A stretch of 32,365 bases of DNA from Lysobacter sp. (GTDB taxonomy: Bacteria; Pseudomonadota; Gammaproteobacteria; Burkholderiales; Usitatibacteraceae), in assembly GCA_023700985.1 (NCBI GenBank), contig JAMPXV010000011.1, positions 1 to 32,365 of the forward strand. The letters run 5' to 3'. The notes beneath the pieces are model-generated. The model was not told the DNA's origin. It made no database searches and saw only the letters and a list, made by a program, of their open reading frames with translations. The translations under genes were made by a program, and so were the position numbers. Below are positions 9,261-17,194 of this stretch, piece after piece; position 1 is the first letter of the stretch; every line of letters begins with the position of its first letter.

Positions 9261-10151
9261 ATGAGCCTGATCGAAAAAGCCGCCGAAAGACTGGACCAGC
9301 TCCGCCGGGCCGGCGTGGAGGTGCCCGCCGGCGATGGCGGGCGCGCCGAACCCCGGGCGGCTGCCGAGCCCGCGGCCGCGGCCGCGGGGCAGGACGGGCC
9401 GCCGCGCGGCACGGCGAGGCTCGAGATCGACGTGGCGCGGCTCGCCGCGGAGGGCTTCGTGACGCCCGCCGACCCGCGATCGCGCACCGCGGAGGAGTTC
9501 CGCGTGCTCAAGCGCCCGCTGATCGCGAACGCCTCGGCCGCGCGGTCCGCTCCGGGCGGGCATCCGAACCTCGTCATGGTGACGAGCGCGCTGCCGGGCG
9601 AGGGGAAGACCTTCTGCGCGGTGAACCTCGCGATGAGCATCGCGATGGAGATGGACAGGACCGTGCTGCTGGTGGACGCGGACGTGGCCCGCCCGTCGGT
9701 GCCACGGGTGCTCGGGCTTCCCGAACTGCCGGGGCTGTTCGACGTGCTCGAGGGAAGGGTCGCCGACGTGAGCGAGGTGCTCAACCGCACCAATGTCGAG
9801 AAGCTGGTGTTCCTGTCGAGCGGCACGCTCAATCCGCGGGCTTCCGAGCTGCTGGCGAGCGACTCCATGGCGGCGCTCCTGGACGAGCTGGCGGGCCGGT
9901 ATTCGGACCGCATCATCATCTTCGACTCGCCCCCCCTCCTGGTGACGACCGAGGCGCACGTGCTGGCCTCGCACATGGGCCAGGTGATCGTCGTCGCGCA
10001 TTCGGAGAAGACACTGCGGAGCGACGTCAAGCGCGCGCTCGCCACGATCCAGTCGTGCCCCATCCGGATGATGGTCCTGAACCAGGCGCGCCCTAACCTG
10101 CGCAGTCCCTACGGGCAGGGCTATGGATACGGATACGGGTACGGAAAATGA
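9261..10151 (+). CDS. Tyrosine autokinase (BY-kinase, XrtA-associated)
   Basis: A cytoplasmic ATPase/kinase of 296 residues that autophosphorylates on C-terminal tyrosines and cycles with the chain-length protein to control polymerisation. Walker A SALPGEGKT is at 109-117, Walker A' VLLVDAD at 135-141 and Walker B IIIFDSPP at 218-225. The N-terminal 50 residues are low-complexity Ala/Gly/Pro. The tail carries Tyr at 284, 288, 290, 292 and 294 as alternating Gly-Tyr, the expected phosphorylation cluster. As in other XrtA loci it is separate from its membrane activator, encoded immediately upstream. The start ATG is 8 bases after that gene. Its stop overlaps the next start (ATGA). Confidence 0.93.
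   Translation: MSLIEKAAERLDQLRRAGVEVPAGDGGRAEPRAAAEPAAAAAGQDGPPRGTARLEIDVARLAAEGFVTPADPRSRTAEEFRVLKRPLIANASAARSAPGGHPNLVMVTSALPGEGKTFCAVNLAMSIAMEMDRTVLLVDADVARPSVPRVLGLPELPGLFDVLEGRVADVSEVLNRTNVEKLVFLSSGTLNPRASELLASDSMAALLDELAGRYSDRIIIFDSPPLLVTTEAHVLASHMGQVIVVAHSEKTLRSDVKRALATIQSCPIRMMVLNQARPNLRSPYGQGYGYGYGYGK
10119..10145 (+). repeat. Gly-Tyr codon repeat encoding the kinase tyrosine cluster
   Basis: Four imperfect hexamers (GGCTAT, GGATAC, GGATAC, GGGTAC) plus a final GGA encode alternating Gly-Tyr at the kinase C-terminus. The unit is short and in frame, so slippage would add or remove one phosphorylatable Tyr without breaking the frame. Confidence 0.7.
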
Positions 10152-11698
10152 AGCGTTCGCCGGCGACCCCGCGGGCACCCCGGCCCGCGCCCCGGCCGAT
10201 GCGCCCCGCGCTCGGCGCGGGCGCGGCGGCGATGGTGGTCGCCCTGGGCGCGCAGGCGGAGACCTGGCACGTCTCGCCGTCGGTCGCCGTGCGCGAGACC
10301 TTCTCGGACAACTTCCTCCTCGCGACCGGTGATGCGGCCCGCAGCGGGTGGTACACGGACGTCGTTCCGGGGCTGCGCGCGGAGGTCATGGGCGCGCGCC
10401 TGCGCGGCTTCGCCGATCTCCGGCTGGACGCGAAGCGGTACGCGGGGGATTCCCGGCTCGACGAGAACCGCCGCTTTCTCGAGTCCCAGGGCACCTTCGA
10501 GGCGGTCGAGAATCGGGTCTTCCTGGATGCGCGGGCCTACATCACGCAGGAGAATCTCTCCGCCTTCGGCGCGGCGTCCACGCCGGACCAGCCGTCGGCG
10601 AGCGGCAACCAGGTCGAAACGTCCGTCCTGAGGATCTCGCCCTGGATCCGGGGGAAAGTCCCGGACGTCGCCAACTACCACGTCCGCTACGACGCGGCGG
10701 GCATCCGCGCCGACGACCCGGCGCTGGCCGACACGCGTACCGGCGAGTGGATCGCCCGGATCGCCTCGGCCTCTCCCTCGGCCCGGCTGGGGTGGGCGCT
10801 CTACGGCTCGGCCCTGGACGTGCGCAACGACGAGGTCGGCCACATCGTCGACCGCCGAGTGCGCGGGCGGCTCGCGTTCGCGGTGACGCCCCAGCTCCGG
10901 CTGTCCGTGCTCGGCGGCGTGGAGGAAACCGACTTCGCGGGCCCGCCGCGGACCCGGACCGACACGCCGGGCGCGGGCATCGCGTGGACGCCGGGCGATC
11001 GCACCCAGCTGGCGGGGGTGGTGGAAAGGCGCTTCTTCGGCAACGGCCACTCCGTGTTCTTCTCCCACCGCACGGCGCGCCTCGCGTTCCGCCTGGCGAG
11101 CGTGCGTGACGCGGCGGTCTTCCCGGGCGCGCGCTCCGCGGGGGAAAGCCCGGCGCGCGCCCTCATGGCTGACCTTCTCGCCTCGACGGTGGAAGACCCG
11201 GAGGAGCGCGCCCGCGAGGCGCGCCGCAGGCTCGAGGAGTCCGGAATCGCCCCTTTCTCCTCGCTGGGGAGCTCCTCGCTCACTTCCAGCCCCGTGGTGT
11301 TCCGCGTGGACGAGGCCTCGGCCGCGATGGTCGGCGCGCGGAACACCGTGACGGTCACGGCGATGCGCAGGGAGCAGCGCACGATCGGCGCGCCCGCGGG
11401 CGCCGCGCCGGCGGCGCCGGACGACGATTTCCGCCGGCGGGGCATCGACGCGAACTGGGCCTACCGGCTCACGCCCGTCACGACCGTGACCCTGACGGCC
11501 ACGGCGCTGCGGACGGTGGGCCAGGGCGCGGTCGAGGCGCGCTCGGACGAGGACCGCATCGGCCTGGTCGTGTCGTCCCGGCTGGGCCCGAAGACCCTCG
11601 CCACGATGGGCGTGCGGCACTCGACGTTCGACACGCTCGCGGGAACGGGCAGCTACCGCGAGAGCGCGGCCTACGCCTCGTTCTCGGTCAGGTTCTAG
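10148..11698 (+). CDS. Outer-membrane beta-barrel protein, TIGR03016-like (EPS export-associated)
   Basis: A 516-residue exported protein. A basic, proline-rich N-terminus is followed by a hydrophobic signal stretch (AAAMVVALGAQA) with likely cleavage near residue 38. The mature part begins TWHVSPSVAVRETFSDNFLLA and continues as alternating beta strands ending in aromatic SVRF, the terminal Phe typical of Gram-negative barrels. A helical insert at about 335-366 (DLLASTVEDPEERAREARRRLEESG) is, from memory, a family feature. The role is not proven in the family. Being next to a short exporter without its own pore domain, it may form the outer-membrane channel or a docking barrel. The ATG overlaps the kinase stop by four bases. 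Confidence 0.85.
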   Translation: MKRSPATPRAPRPAPRPMRPALGAGAAAMVVALGAQAETWHVSPSVAVRETFSDNFLLATGDAARSGWYTDVVPGLRAEVMGARLRGFADLRLDAKRYAGDSRLDENRRFLESQGTFEAVENRVFLDARAYITQENLSAFGAASTPDQPSASGNQVETSVLRISPWIRGKVPDVANYHVRYDAAGIRADDPALADTRTGEWIARIASASPSARLGWALYGSALDVRNDEVGHIVDRRVRGRLAFAVTPQLRLSVLGGVEETDFAGPPRTRTDTPGAGIAWTPGDRTQLAGVVERRFFGNGHSVFFSHRTARLAFRLASVRDAAVFPGARSAGESPARALMADLLASTVEDPEERAREARRRLEESGIAPFSSLGSSSLTSSPVVFRVDEASAAMVGARNTVTVTAMRREQRTIGAPAGAAPAAPDDDFRRRGIDANWAYRLTPVTTVTLTATALRTVGQGAVEARSDEDRIGLVVSSRLGPKTLATMGVRHSTFDTLAGTGSYRESAAYASFSVRF

Positions 11699-11705
11699 GC
11701 GGCGC

Positions 11706-12686
11706 ATGTACGAGTCCTTCTACGGGTTTTCCGCCAGGCCCTTCCAGCTCAATCCGGACCCGGACTTCTTCTTCGCGAGCCGCGAGCACCGGCGGGCGAT
11801 GGGGTTCGTGGAGTACGGGCTCCACCAGGGCGAGGGGTTCATCGTGGTGACGGGCGAGATCGGCGCCGGCAAGACGACCGTCATCCGCAACCTGCTGGCC
11901 GGCCTGGACTCCCGGCGGATCGCCGCCGCCACGCTGGTGAGCACGCAGCTCGGTGCCGACGACACCCTGCGTCTCGTGGCCGCCGCGTTCGGGGTGTCCA
12001 CCCGCGACCTTCCCAAGTCCGACGTGCTGCTCGCGCTCGAGGCGCGCCTGGCTGCCGAGGCCGCGCGGGGACGCCGCTGCCTGCTGGTCGTCGACGAGGC
12101 GCAGAACCTGGCGCCCGGGGCGGTCGAGGAGCTGCGCATGCTGTCGAATTTCCAGCTCGGCGCGCACGCGCTGCTGCAGACTTTCCTGGTGGGGCAGCCC
12201 GAGTTCCGGCGCATCCTCCAGGGCCCCGGCATGAGCCAGCTTCGCCAGCGGGTGATCGCCGCCTGCCACATCGGTCCTCTCGACGCCGCCGACGCGCGCG
12301 GGTACATCGAGCATCGGCTCGCGCACGTCGGGTGGAAGGGCAACCCGGAGGTCACCGCGGAGGCGTGCGCGGCGGTCCACGAGGCGAGCGGCGGGATCCC
12401 GCGCCGCATCAACCTGATCTGCGATCGCGTGCTGCTGTCGGGATTCCTGTCCGGGACGCCGTCCTTTTCCGTCGGGGCGGTGCGCGAGGTCGCCGTGGGG
12501 CTCGAGGCCGAGACGCTGGAGGAACCGCGCGGTGACTGCGATGCGGCCCGCGATGGCGGGCCCGGCGGGACGCAATCCGTCGTCGCGGCGGGCGACCCGC
12601 GGGAGGTGGACGAGGCGGTGGTCACCTTCCGGCGCTTCCTCGACTGGATCCGCCAGGGCGGCCGCGATCGGGGTGACCGTGCTTGA
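11706..12686 (+). CDS. ExeA/GspA-like AAA ATPase, XrtA system-associated (TIGR03015-like)
   Basis: A 326-residue ATPase starting MYESFYGFSARPFQL, the standard opening of this family. Walker A GEIGAGKT is at 50-57 and Walker B LLVVDEAQNL begins at about 126. A sensor-like segment (LRMLSNFQL, then TFLVGQPEFR) and RINLICDRVLLSG follow, matching ExeA/GspA proteins. About 60 C-terminal residues are low-complexity and probably disordered. It is cytoplasmic or membrane-peripheral. It is expected to energise or regulate EPS machinery, but its exact partner is unknown in the family. It starts 7 bases after the barrel gene. A 54-base gap follows, the largest in the operon, in which no gene is seen. Confidence 0.88.
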   Translation: MYESFYGFSARPFQLNPDPDFFFASREHRRAMGFVEYGLHQGEGFIVVTGEIGAGKTTVIRNLLAGLDSRRIAAATLVSTQLGADDTLRLVAAAFGVSTRDLPKSDVLLALEARLAAEAARGRRCLLVVDEAQNLAPGAVEELRMLSNFQLGAHALLQTFLVGQPEFRRILQGPGMSQLRQRVIAACHIGPLDAADARGYIEHRLAHVGWKGNPEVTAEACAAVHEASGGIPRRINLICDRVLLSGFLSGTPSFSVGAVREVAVGLEAETLEEPRGDCDAARDGGPGGTQSVVAAGDPREVDEAVVTFRRFLDWIRQGGRDRGDRA

Positions 12687-12740
12687 GGGGCGCAGCCCTT
12701 CGACGCGCCAGCGGGCCGCGCACGGCGTGGGGAGGGCCGC

Positions 12741-14219
12741 GTGCTGCGCCGCCTGATCCTCCAGTCCTCGCACTACACGATCGGAAGCCTGCTCGTCACG
12801 CTGGCCGGCATCGTCTCGTTCCCGATCTTCACCCGGACCTTCACGGTCGCCGACTACGGCGCGCTCAGCCTGGTCTCCTCGCTGCTGCTCTTCTGGACGG
12901 GCATCGGCAAGCTCGGCGTGCAGCACTCGATCGCGCGGTTCCACGCCGAGGTCGTCGCAGGCCGGCGCGGCATCTCCGAGGGGGCCTACGTGACGACGGT
13001 CCTGCTCGGCATGGGTGCGACCGGCGCGGCGGCGGTCGCCGGCTGGCTGCTGATGGCGCTGGCCGTCCCGGATTCCTGGTGGGGGAACCCGGCGGTGCCC
13101 GCGCTGCTCCTGCCGCTCTCGATGCTGGTCCTCGTGCGCGTGCTCGACAGCGCCGTGGGCAACGTCCTGCGCGCGCAGCAGCGCAGCCTGCTCTACGCCT
13201 CGTACACGGTGGCGCGCAAGTACCTGAGCCTCGCGCTCATCCTGCTGCTCGTCTTCCATTTCCTGCCGGGGCTGAGGGGCTTCTACCTCGGGACCTTCGT
13301 GGTGGAGGCGCTCGCGGCGGCGGCGGTGGCCTTCCTCCTCTATCGGGGGACGCGCTTCTCGCCGGGCGACTTCGATGTTCCCGCCTTCCGGGCCATGCTC
13401 GCGTTCGGCGCGCCGATGATCGGCTTCGAGCTCGCCGGGATCATGCTCGCGCTCGGCGACCGGTACGTGATCCAGTCGATGATGGGCGGCGAGGCGCTCG
13501 GGCGGTACTCGGCCGCGGCGAACCTCTGCGACTACGCGCGCGTCGTCATCCTCGTCTCCATCGCGCAGGCGGTGACGCCGATCTACTCGCGCATGTGGGA
13601 GGAGAACGGGCCGCAGGCCACGCGCCTCTTCGTCGAGCGGGCGCTGCGGCTCTACTTCATGATCGGCCTTCCCCTCGTCGCCGGCATGGCCGCGGTGGGC
13701 GACGACGTCCTCACCCTGCTCGCGACCGACCGGTATTCCGTGGGCGCGCCGGTCGTCGCCCTGCTCATCGCGGGCATGGTGGCCGACGGCTCCATCGCGA
13801 TACTCGGCGCCGGCATCTACATCCACAAGCAGAACCGGCGGATCATCCCGTGGGTGGCGCTCGCGGCAGCGATCAACATATCGCTCAACGTCGCCCTGAT
13901 ACCCCGATTCGGGCTTCTCGCCGCGGCGGCCACGACGCTGGCGGGCTACGCGTTCCTGGCCGCGGCGGCCTGGCGGCTCGGCGCCCGCCTGATGCCGCTC
14001 AGCTTTCCGTGGCGGGAAGTCGCGAAGTTCGCGCTTCTCGCGGCGATCATGCTGGCCGTGGTGCACGCGATGCCGTCCCCCGGGCGTTTCGCGGGGCTGG
14101 CGATCAGGATCGCGACGGGCGTCGCCGTGTACGCCGCGCTGGTCGTCGCGTTCGACCGGGAGGCCCGCGGCCTGCTCGCCGCGGCGTGGATGCGGCTTGC
14201 CGCCGCGCGGCAGGCGTGA
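12741..14219 (+). CDS. Wzx-type lipid-linked oligosaccharide flippase (polysaccharide biosynthesis / MATE-like)
   Basis: An integral membrane protein of 492 residues with about 12-14 hydrophobic segments. The opening LILQSSHYTIGSLLVTLAG and FPIFTRTFTVADYGALSL is characteristic of PST-family flippases. GDRYVIQSMMGGEALGRYSAA is the conserved mid-protein motif. It would move undecaprenyl-linked repeat units across the inner membrane. GTG 12741 is chosen because GGAGG lies five bases upstream and the family start aligns. It is followed after 11 bases by the first deacetylase gene. Presence of a Wzx-like and a Wzy-like protein (24539) indicates a Wzx/Wzy route rather than an ABC or synthase route. 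Confidence 0.9.
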   Translation: MLRRLILQSSHYTIGSLLVTLAGIVSFPIFTRTFTVADYGALSLVSSLLLFWTGIGKLGVQHSIARFHAEVVAGRRGISEGAYVTTVLLGMGATGAAAVAGWLLMALAVPDSWWGNPAVPALLLPLSMLVLVRVLDSAVGNVLRAQQRSLLYASYTVARKYLSLALILLLVFHFLPGLRGFYLGTFVVEALAAAAVAFLLYRGTRFSPGDFDVPAFRAMLAFGAPMIGFELAGIMLALGDRYVIQSMMGGEALGRYSAAANLCDYARVVILVSIAQAVTPIYSRMWEENGPQATRLFVERALRLYFMIGLPLVAGMAAVGDDVLTLLATDRYSVGAPVVALLIAGMVADGSIAILGAGIYIHKQNRRIIPWVALAAAINISLNVALIPRFGLLAAAATTLAGYAFLAAAAWRLGARLMPLSFPWREVAKFALLAAIMLAVVHAMPSPGRFAGLAIRIATGVAVYAALVVAFDREARGLLAAAWMRLAAARQA

Positions 14220-14225
14220 GGAGGT
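14218..14225 (+). promoter_or_regulatory. Ribosome binding site fixing the GTG start of the first deacetylase
   Basis: GAGGAGGT lies five bases before GTG 14231 and overlaps the flippase stop codon. It is close to the ideal anti-SD complement and fixes the non-ATG start. Confidence 0.65.
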
Positions 14226-14230
14226 GAACG

Positions 14231-15205
14231 GTGCCCGTTGAACTGCTCAAGCGGGCGGCCAAGTCCGCCCTGGCGACGCGGCCCGGCTGGATCGCCGCGG
14301 CGCCGCTGCGCGCGCGGGGCACGGTCGCGCTCATGTACCACCGGATCCACGCGGGCGAGGCGCACTTCCCGGGGATGGCGGCCGACCGCTTCCATCTCCA
14401 GATGGCCTGGGTCGCGAAGCACTGCACGCCCGTTCGCCCCGAGGAGGCCCTGGACGCGGCGCGGCGGGCATCGCGGATCCGGCCGCCGGTCGTCGTGACC
14501 TTCGACGACGGCTTCCGCGACTACCACGACGTGGCCTACCCGATCCTGCGCGACCTTCGCATTCCCGCCGCGGTCTTCCTCGCCACGGACTTCATGGACC
14601 GGGGCGGCCTGCTGTGGACGGAGATGCTGCACTGGGCCGGGATGCGCAGCCCGAACGCATCGGTGCGGCTGCCCTGGGACCCGGCGCGCGAGGCCGGACT
14701 CGCCACCGGGGCGCAGCGCGTCGCCTTCCTCGCCATGGCGCGGCTTCACCTGAAGGGCGCCCCGGATGCCGACCGCCGGCGCTGGGTGGCGGAGCTTCTC
14801 GATTCGCTGCAGGCGCCGCCCGCGGAGGCGGAGCTGGGACGCCAGATGCTGTCGTGGGACCAGGTGCGCGCGATCCGCGAGGGCACCACCTTCGGCGGCC
14901 ACAGCCACACGCACCCGATCCTCTCGCAGCTCGGGCCGGCGGACCTGGAGCGCGAGATCCGAACCTGCCGCGAGCGCATCGAGGCGGAGACCGGGGAGGC
15001 GCCGCGCTGCTTCGCCTATCCCAACGGCCGGGCCGTGGACTTCGACGAGCGGGCGAAGGACGCGCTTCGCCGGCACGGCTTCGAGGTGGCGTTCTCGACG
15101 GAGGAGGGCATCATCGAGCCGGGCGCGGACCCCCTCGCGCTTCGCCGGCAGCACTCGGGCGGCGCCACCGCCGCCGATGTCGCTGCGATCGTGGCCCGCG
15201 CGTGA
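14231..15205 (+). CDS. Polysaccharide deacetylase 1 (NodB-like, CE4)
   Basis: A 324-residue metal-dependent deacetylase that would remove N- or O-acetyl groups from the EPS or its lipid-linked precursor. An opening ALMYHRIH motif precedes the NodB domain. Motif 1 TFDDG is at 90-94, with both Asp residues expected for catalysis and metal binding. Motif 2 HSHTH is at 224-228. Motif 3 FAYPNG is at 261-266. A helical insert at about 125-205 separates motifs 1 and 2. No signal peptide is evident, so its site of action is unclear. It is paired with a second, diverged deacetylase directly downstream. Confidence 0.9.
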   Translation: MPVELLKRAAKSALATRPGWIAAAPLRARGTVALMYHRIHAGEAHFPGMAADRFHLQMAWVAKHCTPVRPEEALDAARRASRIRPPVVVTFDDGFRDYHDVAYPILRDLRIPAAVFLATDFMDRGGLLWTEMLHWAGMRSPNASVRLPWDPAREAGLATGAQRVAFLAMARLHLKGAPDADRRRWVAELLDSLQAPPAEAELGRQMLSWDQVRAIREGTTFGGHSHTHPILSQLGPADLEREIRTCRERIEAETGEAPRCFAYPNGRAVDFDERAKDALRRHGFEVAFSTEEGIIEPGADPLALRRQHSGGATAADVAAIVARA

Positions 15206-16023
15206 CTTCCCGCCCCGTCGCCGCCATGAGGAAAGCCCCGGTCCCCGTGCTGATGTACCACGCGCTCCTCGACGCGCAGGGAGCGTGCCCGGGCGCCGAT
15301 CCGCACTACGCCGTCGCGCCGGGCACGCTGGGCCGCCACCTGGAACTGCTCGCGGGCGAAGGGATGCGCGCATCCAGCGTGCGCGACCTGCTGGAGGCGG
15401 GAGATGCCGGCGGCCGGGTCGGCTTCACGTTCGACGACGGCCACGAGAGCAACGCCGCGGCGGCGCAAGCCATCATCGCCGCCGGCGGGACGGCGGACCT
15501 CTTCGTCAACCCTTCGCTCGTGGGCGCCCCGCGCTACCTCGACTGGAGCGCGCTCGCGGACCTGGCCCGCGCCGGGATCTCCATCCAGTCGCACGGCCAC
15601 ACGCACCGCTACTTCGACGAGCTCTCCGAGGCGGAGATCGGGGAGGAGCTCGCCCGCTCCAAGGCGGCGATCGAGGACCGGATCGGGCGCCCGGTGACGG
15701 TCTTCGCTCCCCCGGGCGGGCGGCTGACGCCGCGCGTGGCGCCGGTCGCGCAGCGCCTGGGCTACCGCGCGATCTGCTCGTCGCGGGCCGGCCTCTGGCG
15801 CGCGGACGCCTCGGCCTGGGACATTCCGCGCCTCGCGGTGCTCGCCTCGACGGGCGAGGCGCAGTTCCGGCGGTGGATCGCGATGGACCGCTGGGAGATG
15901 GCGAGGATCGGCATGCGCCACCGCGCCCTTGCCGCCGCGAAGGCCCTCCTCGGCAACCGGGGCTACGAGCGCCTGCGCGCGGGCCTGCTCGCGGCCGGGC
16001 CGCGCCGGGGGCGCGCATCATGA
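15202..16023 (+). CDS. Polysaccharide deacetylase 2 (NodB-like, CE4)
   Basis: A second deacetylase, 273 residues from GTG 15202. Motif 1 TFDDG is at 76-80, motif 2 HGHTH at 131-135 and FAPPGG at 168-173, so metal and catalytic residues appear intact. It opens with PVPVLMYHALLDA, as in many EPS-locus deacetylases. It lacks the long insert of deacetylase 1, so the two are not a recent duplication. GTG 15202 gives a GTGA overlap with the upstream stop, the pattern used through this operon. ATG 15226 is an in-frame alternative. Neither has a good Shine-Dalgarno sequence, which fits translational coupling. No clear signal peptide is visible. Confidence 0.88.
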   Translation: MTSRPVAAMRKAPVPVLMYHALLDAQGACPGADPHYAVAPGTLGRHLELLAGEGMRASSVRDLLEAGDAGGRVGFTFDDGHESNAAAAQAIIAAGGTADLFVNPSLVGAPRYLDWSALADLARAGISIQSHGHTHRYFDELSEAEIGEELARSKAAIEDRIGRPVTVFAPPGGRLTPRVAPVAQRLGYRAICSSRAGLWRADASAWDIPRLAVLASTGEAQFRRWIAMDRWEMARIGMRHRALAAAKALLGNRGYERLRAGLLAAGPRRGRAS

Positions 16024-17180
16024 CGCCGCTGATCGTCGCCTTCCTCGCCTCGCTGGCGGTCCTCGGCTACACCTACGCGGGCTATCCCCTGGCGATGGCG
16101 CTCCTCGCGCGGCTCTTCCCCCGGCCCGTGCGCCGCGCGCGCTTCGAGCCGCCGGTGGCCATCGTGATCGTCGTGCACAACGGCGCCGCCTGGATCGAGC
16201 GGAAGCTCGAGAGCTGCCTCGCGCAGGACTATCCGGCCGGCCGGCTCAGCGTGATCGTCGCTTCCGACGGCTCGGACGACGCGACGTGCGAGCGCGTCGC
16301 GTCGTTCGGCGATCCGCGGGTGCGCCTGCTCGACTATCCGCGGCGTCGCGGGAAGGCGGCCTGCCTGAACGACGCGGTCGCCGCGTGCTCCGAGGAGGTC
16401 CTCGTGCTCACCGACGTGCGACAGGTTCTCCACCCGCACGCGGTGCGGCTGCTGCTCGAGAACCTGGCCGACGCGGAAGTGGGCGCGGTGAGCGGCGCGC
16501 TCACGCACGGCACGGGCGAGGGCGACGGGGGGCTCGACGCCTACTGGAGGTACGAGCAGTCGCTGCGCCGCGCGGAAAGCGGCTTCCATTCGATGATCGG
16601 CGTGGCCGGCGCGCTCTACGCGATCCGGCGGGAGTGCTTCCGGGAGATACCGCCGCAGGCCATCCTCGACGACGTCATGATCCCGATGCAGGTGGCGATG
16701 CTCGGCCGCCGCGTCGTCTTCGAGGGCGGCGCGCACGCCTACGACCAGCCGATGCACGACCTCGCGCGCGAGCGGGCCCGCAAGGTGCGCACGCTGGCCG
16801 GGAACTTCCAGCTGGTCGCCCTGCGCCCCGGCTTCCTCGCGCCGTGGGCCAACCCCGTGTTCCTGCAGTTCGTGTCGCACAAGCTCATGCGCCTGCTGGG
16901 CCCCGTCGCGCTGGCCGTGGCGCTGGGGACCAACGCCGCGCTGGCGGGCGAGGGCCCGGCCTTCGCTGCCTTCCTCGCGCTCCAGCTCGCCTGCTACGGG
17001 GCGGCCGCGCTCGGCGCGATGTGGCCCGGCTCGCGCCGGGCCTGGCCGGTGAGGCTCGCCCTCGCGTTCGTGGCGCTCAACGCGTTCGTCGTGCTCGGCT
17101 TCCTTGCCTTCGTCTCCAACCGGAGCACGCACCTGTGGACGAGCCCCGCGGCCGCGGGGCGCCCGCGGGCGTCGCGCTAG
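16020..17180 (+). CDS. Membrane-anchored family 2 glycosyltransferase (cellulose-synthase-like subfamily)
   Basis: A 386-residue inner-membrane glycosyltransferase. An N-terminal helix (about 3-30) is followed by the GT-A domain with VAIVIVVHNG and SDGSDD at 82-87. TDVRQ at 131-135 stands where a DxD motif is expected. ILDDVMIPMQVAMLG carries the probable catalytic Asp, and ARKVRTLAGNFQ is the RxxR-type acceptor region. Two or three hydrophobic segments close the protein (about 300-370). DxR in place of DxD is common in this subfamily. It probably extends the lipid-linked unit; donor sugar unknown. The ATG is within the ATGA overlap with the deacetylase stop. Confidence 0.88.
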   Translation: MTPLIVAFLASLAVLGYTYAGYPLAMALLARLFPRPVRRARFEPPVAIVIVVHNGAAWIERKLESCLAQDYPAGRLSVIVASDGSDDATCERVASFGDPRVRLLDYPRRRGKAACLNDAVAACSEEVLVLTDVRQVLHPHAVRLLLENLADAEVGAVSGALTHGTGEGDGGLDAYWRYEQSLRRAESGFHSMIGVAGALYAIRRECFREIPPQAILDDVMIPMQVAMLGRRVVFEGGAHAYDQPMHDLARERARKVRTLAGNFQLVALRPGFLAPWANPVFLQFVSHKLMRLLGPVALAVALGTNAALAGEGPAFAAFLALQLACYGAAALGAMWPGSRRAWPVRLALAFVALNAFVVLGFLAFVSNRSTHLWTSPAAAGRPRASR

Positions 17181-17194
17181 CGGGACGATCCGGC

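Noticed and set aside
10119-10145. Tandem hexamer repeat considered as a CRISPR-like or structural repeat
   Set aside because: It is short, has no spacers and encodes the kinase Gly-Tyr tail in frame.
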